Below are positions 61,959 to 64,000 of a stretch of DNA of 64,000 nt, piece after piece; position 1 is the stretch's first letter; every line of letters begins with the position of its first letter. A program made the translations under genes and the position numbers. This DNA comes from Paraliobacillus sp044383835 (GTDB lineage Bacteria > Bacillota > Bacilli > Bacillales > Amphibacillaceae). The notes under the pieces were generated by a model that saw nothing but the letters and a program-made list of their open reading frames with translations, was not told where the DNA came from and made no database searches. Where the stretch lies: positions 1-64,000 of the forward strand of contig NZ_JBISEP010000009.1 of assembly GCF_044383835.1 (NCBI RefSeq), read 5' to 3'.

Positions 61959-62723
61959 TTGTTTGAGAAACTAGAAGGGACTATTTTACGTACCCAAGAT
62001 TATGGGGAAACACATAAGATTGTTACATTGTTTACAAGGGAAAAAGGAAAAATTGCTTGTATTGCTCGTGGAGCAAAAAAGCCTAACAGTCGTATGGCTT
62101 CCATTACACAGCCTTTTATCCATGGCGTGTTCTTAATACAGACAGGGAAAAACCTTGGAACGATGCAGCAAGGCGAGGTCATTCTTTCTTTTCGTAAAAT
62201 AAGAGAAGATATTGTAAAGACGGCTTATACGAGTTATTTAGCAGAGTTAACTGAAAAAACCCTTGATCAACAAGTGGTTGAAAGTTACCTATACGAGCAA
62301 TTTTTCTTTTCTCTTCAAGCAATCGAAGCAAACAAAGACTCGGATATTATTATGATGATGTATGAATTGAAACTATTTAAAAAAGCAGGTTTTGCCCCAG
62401 TGCTAAGTCAATGTGTGCATTGTGAACGAAAAGAAAGTACGTATGCCTTTTCGATTCAAGAAGGTGGTTTTCTTTGTAGTAAATGCAAATATTTGGATAA
62501 TCATGCAGTCTCTTTATCCGAAAAACTAACTAAATTGTTACAAATTTTTTCTCAAGTAGATCTTCAACAAGTTGGTAATATTTCTGTAAAAAATGAAAAT
62601 AAGCTAATCCTTAAACAACTGATTGAAGTGTATTATGAGCAATATGGTAGTTTTTTTCTAAAAACGAAAAAGTTTTTAAAACAAATGCATTTCTTTTCAG
62701 ACTGGTATGATCGAGATGAATGA
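61959..62723 (+). CDS. recO: DNA repair protein RecO
   Basis: RecO loads RecA with RecF and RecR and anneals single strands. The 254-residue protein has an N-terminal OB fold (GTILRTQDYGETHKIVTLF; GAKKPNSRMASI) and a C-terminal helical domain with a four-cysteine zinc site (C152, C155, C173, C176). TTG 61959 gives the family's short N-terminus and lies 7 bases from AGGGTG. GTG 61950, three codons earlier, is also possible. Confidence 0.94.
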   Translation: MFEKLEGTILRTQDYGETHKIVTLFTREKGKIACIARGAKKPNSRMASITQPFIHGVFLIQTGKNLGTMQQGEVILSFRKIREDIVKTAYTSYLAELTEKTLDQQVVESYLYEQFFFSLQAIEANKDSDIIMMMYELKLFKKAGFAPVLSQCVHCERKESTYAFSIQEGGFLCSKCKYLDNHAVSLSEKLTKLLQIFSQVDLQQVGNISVKNENKLILKQLIEVYYEQYGSFFLKTKKFLKQMHFFSDWYDRDE

Positions 62724-63023
62724 GTGAGATGGTCAACATATTAACGTATCGTGGTTTAGTTTTTTTGAACAAAGCGCTCATTTTGTCAATGTCAAAAACA
62801 AAATATCCATTAACTAGTTCTTTTTGAATACTATTACCATAACGTCTCAAACGATATGAGCTCACTAATATATGACAAAAAATAAAATAAAAAAGTGCGA
62901 AATTATTGTTGTGAATAGCACCTCTTATGTAAAGTGATTGAACTTGATACACTTTACAAAAAAGATGAGGTGTTTTTTATTGTATTAGATGAAGTACTTA
63001 AAAAATAATCAGGAGGGATCTAA
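62724..63023. other. Intergenic gap after recO
   Basis: These 300 bases hold the recO-side terminator near 62918. Before it is a region with a minus-strand reading frame (62724-62952, phrase RRYGNSIQKELVNGYFVFDI) without a start site or known homology that I can name. It may be a remnant of a lost gene or transposase. It falls exactly where synteny with B. subtilis (glyQS next) breaks. Confidence 0.4.
62918..62979 (+). terminator. Terminator between recO and DUF4091 gene
   Basis: CACCTC pairs with GAGGTG outside and GTAAAGTG with CACTTTAC inside, separated by a small internal loop, followed by six T. Confidence 0.75.
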
Positions 63024-64000
63024 TTGATAGAGTTTAAGCGTGTATTGGAAACCAAGTGTATTAGTTCACTAGAGAAGGTATTCCCAGATGAGGAATTGTC
63101 ATGCAAATCGTTTCATAAGGCATCAGCACTTATAAACGAAACCTATTCCTTTCAAGTTGCCTTTCGAAATAACCAAAGTTTATTTAATCAAATTTTGATT
63201 GAAGTGGAATCAGAATTGCGAGATCTGATCACATTAAGATTTGTCGGTCTTGCCCCTTCCGAATTACCGATCTATCATGATCATGATGACGATATGTTGC
63301 GTGTAACACCAGGGTTATATCCTGATCCGCTCTATCCTATTCAGGACGAAGGTTTAGTTGGGTTACCTAATCAATGGCGGTCTATATGGGTAACAGTTTA
63401 TTTAAATGAACAAGTGCCCGCAGGTATTCACAACATAAAAATAGCTTTTAAAATGAAAAATGGTCAGCACCTTGGGGAAGAAACGTTTAAATTAGACGTT
63501 ATTCCTGTGTCTTTACCTGAACAGAAGCTTATTCATACGGAGTGGTTTCACGCTGATTCCTTAGCTTTAGAGTATGATGTGGAAGTTTTTAGTGACAAGC
63601 ATTGGGAATGGATGGATAAATATATACATACTGCTGCTAAACATGGCATGAATATGATCTATACACCGTTGTTTACACCACCGCTTGATACGGAAGTAGG
63701 AGGAGAACGTCTCACAGTTCAACTAATTGATATAAAAAAAATGGATACACATTATGAATTTGATTTTTCTAAACTAAAAGATTGGATTGTAATGTGTAAA
63801 AAGCATGGTATTAAATACTATGAATTTTCTCATTTTTTCACGCAGTGGGGAGCGAAGCATGCTCCGAAGATTATTGTGAACATAAATGATAAAAAACATC
63901 AAATTTTTGGTTGGGATACAGATGCAGCAGGGGAGGAATATAGCCAATTTCTTTCACAATTTCTTCCGCAGTTAGTGGAATTTATAAAAGAGCAAAACTT
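63024..64000 (+). CDS. DUF4091 glycoside-hydrolase-like protein (partial)
   Basis: The reading frame starts at TTG 63024, 7 bases after AGGAGGG, and runs off the right edge (325 codons visible). An N-terminal beta-sandwich (about 1-165) precedes a TIM-barrel-like part with EWFHADSLALEYDVEVFS, HGMNMIYTPLFTPPLDTEVG, GGERLTVQLIDI and KYYEFSHFFTQWG. These match, from memory, DUF4091 carbohydrate-active proteins. No signal peptide is seen, so it would act on imported sugars in the cytoplasm. It replaces glyQS at this place and may open a sugar-use locus to the right. Confidence 0.7.
   Translation, partial: MIEFKRVLETKCISSLEKVFPDEELSCKSFHKASALINETYSFQVAFRNNQSLFNQILIEVESELRDLITLRFVGLAPSELPIYHDHDDDMLRVTPGLYPDPLYPIQDEGLVGLPNQWRSIWVTVYLNEQVPAGIHNIKIAFKMKNGQHLGEETFKLDVIPVSLPEQKLIHTEWFHADSLALEYDVEVFSDKHWEWMDKYIHTAAKHGMNMIYTPLFTPPLDTEVGGERLTVQLIDIKKMDTHYEFDFSKLKDWIVMCKKHGIKYYEFSHFFTQWGAKHAPKIIVNINDKKHQIFGWDTDAAGEEYSQFLSQFLPQLVEFIKEQN

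Noticed and set aside
62724..62952. Possible transposase remnant on the minus strand after recO
   Set aside because: The phrase RRYGNSIQKELVNGYF looks protein-like, but I cannot name a family and see no terminal repeats, so it is only mentioned under the gap.
1..64000. tRNA, rRNA, CRISPR array, prophage or intact insertion sequence
   Set aside because: Scanned for by eye throughout; none found.

Overview
The window is a piece of chromosome from an endospore-forming, low-GC Gram-positive bacterium of the Bacillaceae. The evidence is an AT-rich sequence, AGGAGG-type ribosome binding sites, sporulation genes (sigK, sda, gpr, spoIIP, yqfC, yqfD, an rsfA-type regulator), and a gene order that follows the Bacillus subtilis stretch rarA-cymR ... 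era-recO almost gene for gene. A halophilic or alkaliphilic genus such as Gracilibacillus or a relative is my guess; nothing in the sequence proves the genus. No tRNA, rRNA, CRISPR array, prophage or intact insertion sequence was seen.

Layout. 1-446 holds no gene, only what looks like a worn copy of an intergenic repeat. 447-2502 (minus) carries an RsfA-type sporulation regulator and rarA. 2787-8606 (plus) runs cymR, a cysteine desulfurase, mnmA, a TPR protein and recD2, linking cysteine sensing, sulfur transfer to tRNA and DNA repair. 8717-16871 holds a small zinc-ribbon protein, an AI-2E-type permease, the alanine T-box with alaS, then yrzL, ruvX, yrzB, mltG, trmR and udk. 17035-19347 holds greA, yrrS, mtnN and yrhC. 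19466-20458 (minus) holds an uninterrupted sigK and the small checkpoint gene sda, with a cluster of DnaA boxes upstream of sda.

20840-25843 is the dense yqeG-yqeH-aroE-yhbY-nadD-yqeK-rsfS-yqeM operon (ribosome assembly, NAD and aromatic synthesis). It is followed by the DNA-uptake operon comEA-comEB-comEC (26107-29527) and holA. Next come rpsT (minus), gpr, spoIIP, yqxA, lepA and hemW. The CIRCE-controlled heat-shock cluster hrcA-grpE-dnaK-dnaJ follows, with prmA, rsmE and mtaB behind it.

45960-49870 is the main departure from the B. subtilis order: an accessory transport operon, metN-metI-(URO-D-family methyltransferase-like gene)-metQ, bounded by terminators. After yqeW (minus) the core order resumes: rpsU, yqeY, a predicted SigW-driven yqeZ(nfeD)-floA-yqfB unit, yqfC, yqfD, phoH, pgpH, ybeY, dgkA, era, yqzL and recO. 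Beyond recO synteny breaks. Instead of glyQS there is the start of a DUF4091 glycoside-hydrolase-like gene that runs off the right edge.

Most of the window is well-understood core chromosome. The best candidates for something new are the URO-D gene inside the metNIQ-type operon, the densely folded comEC-holA intergenic region, the unexplained 36045-36607 gap, and several local gene losses (no trhP1/trhP2 beside trmR, no mccAB, no comER, no cdd).
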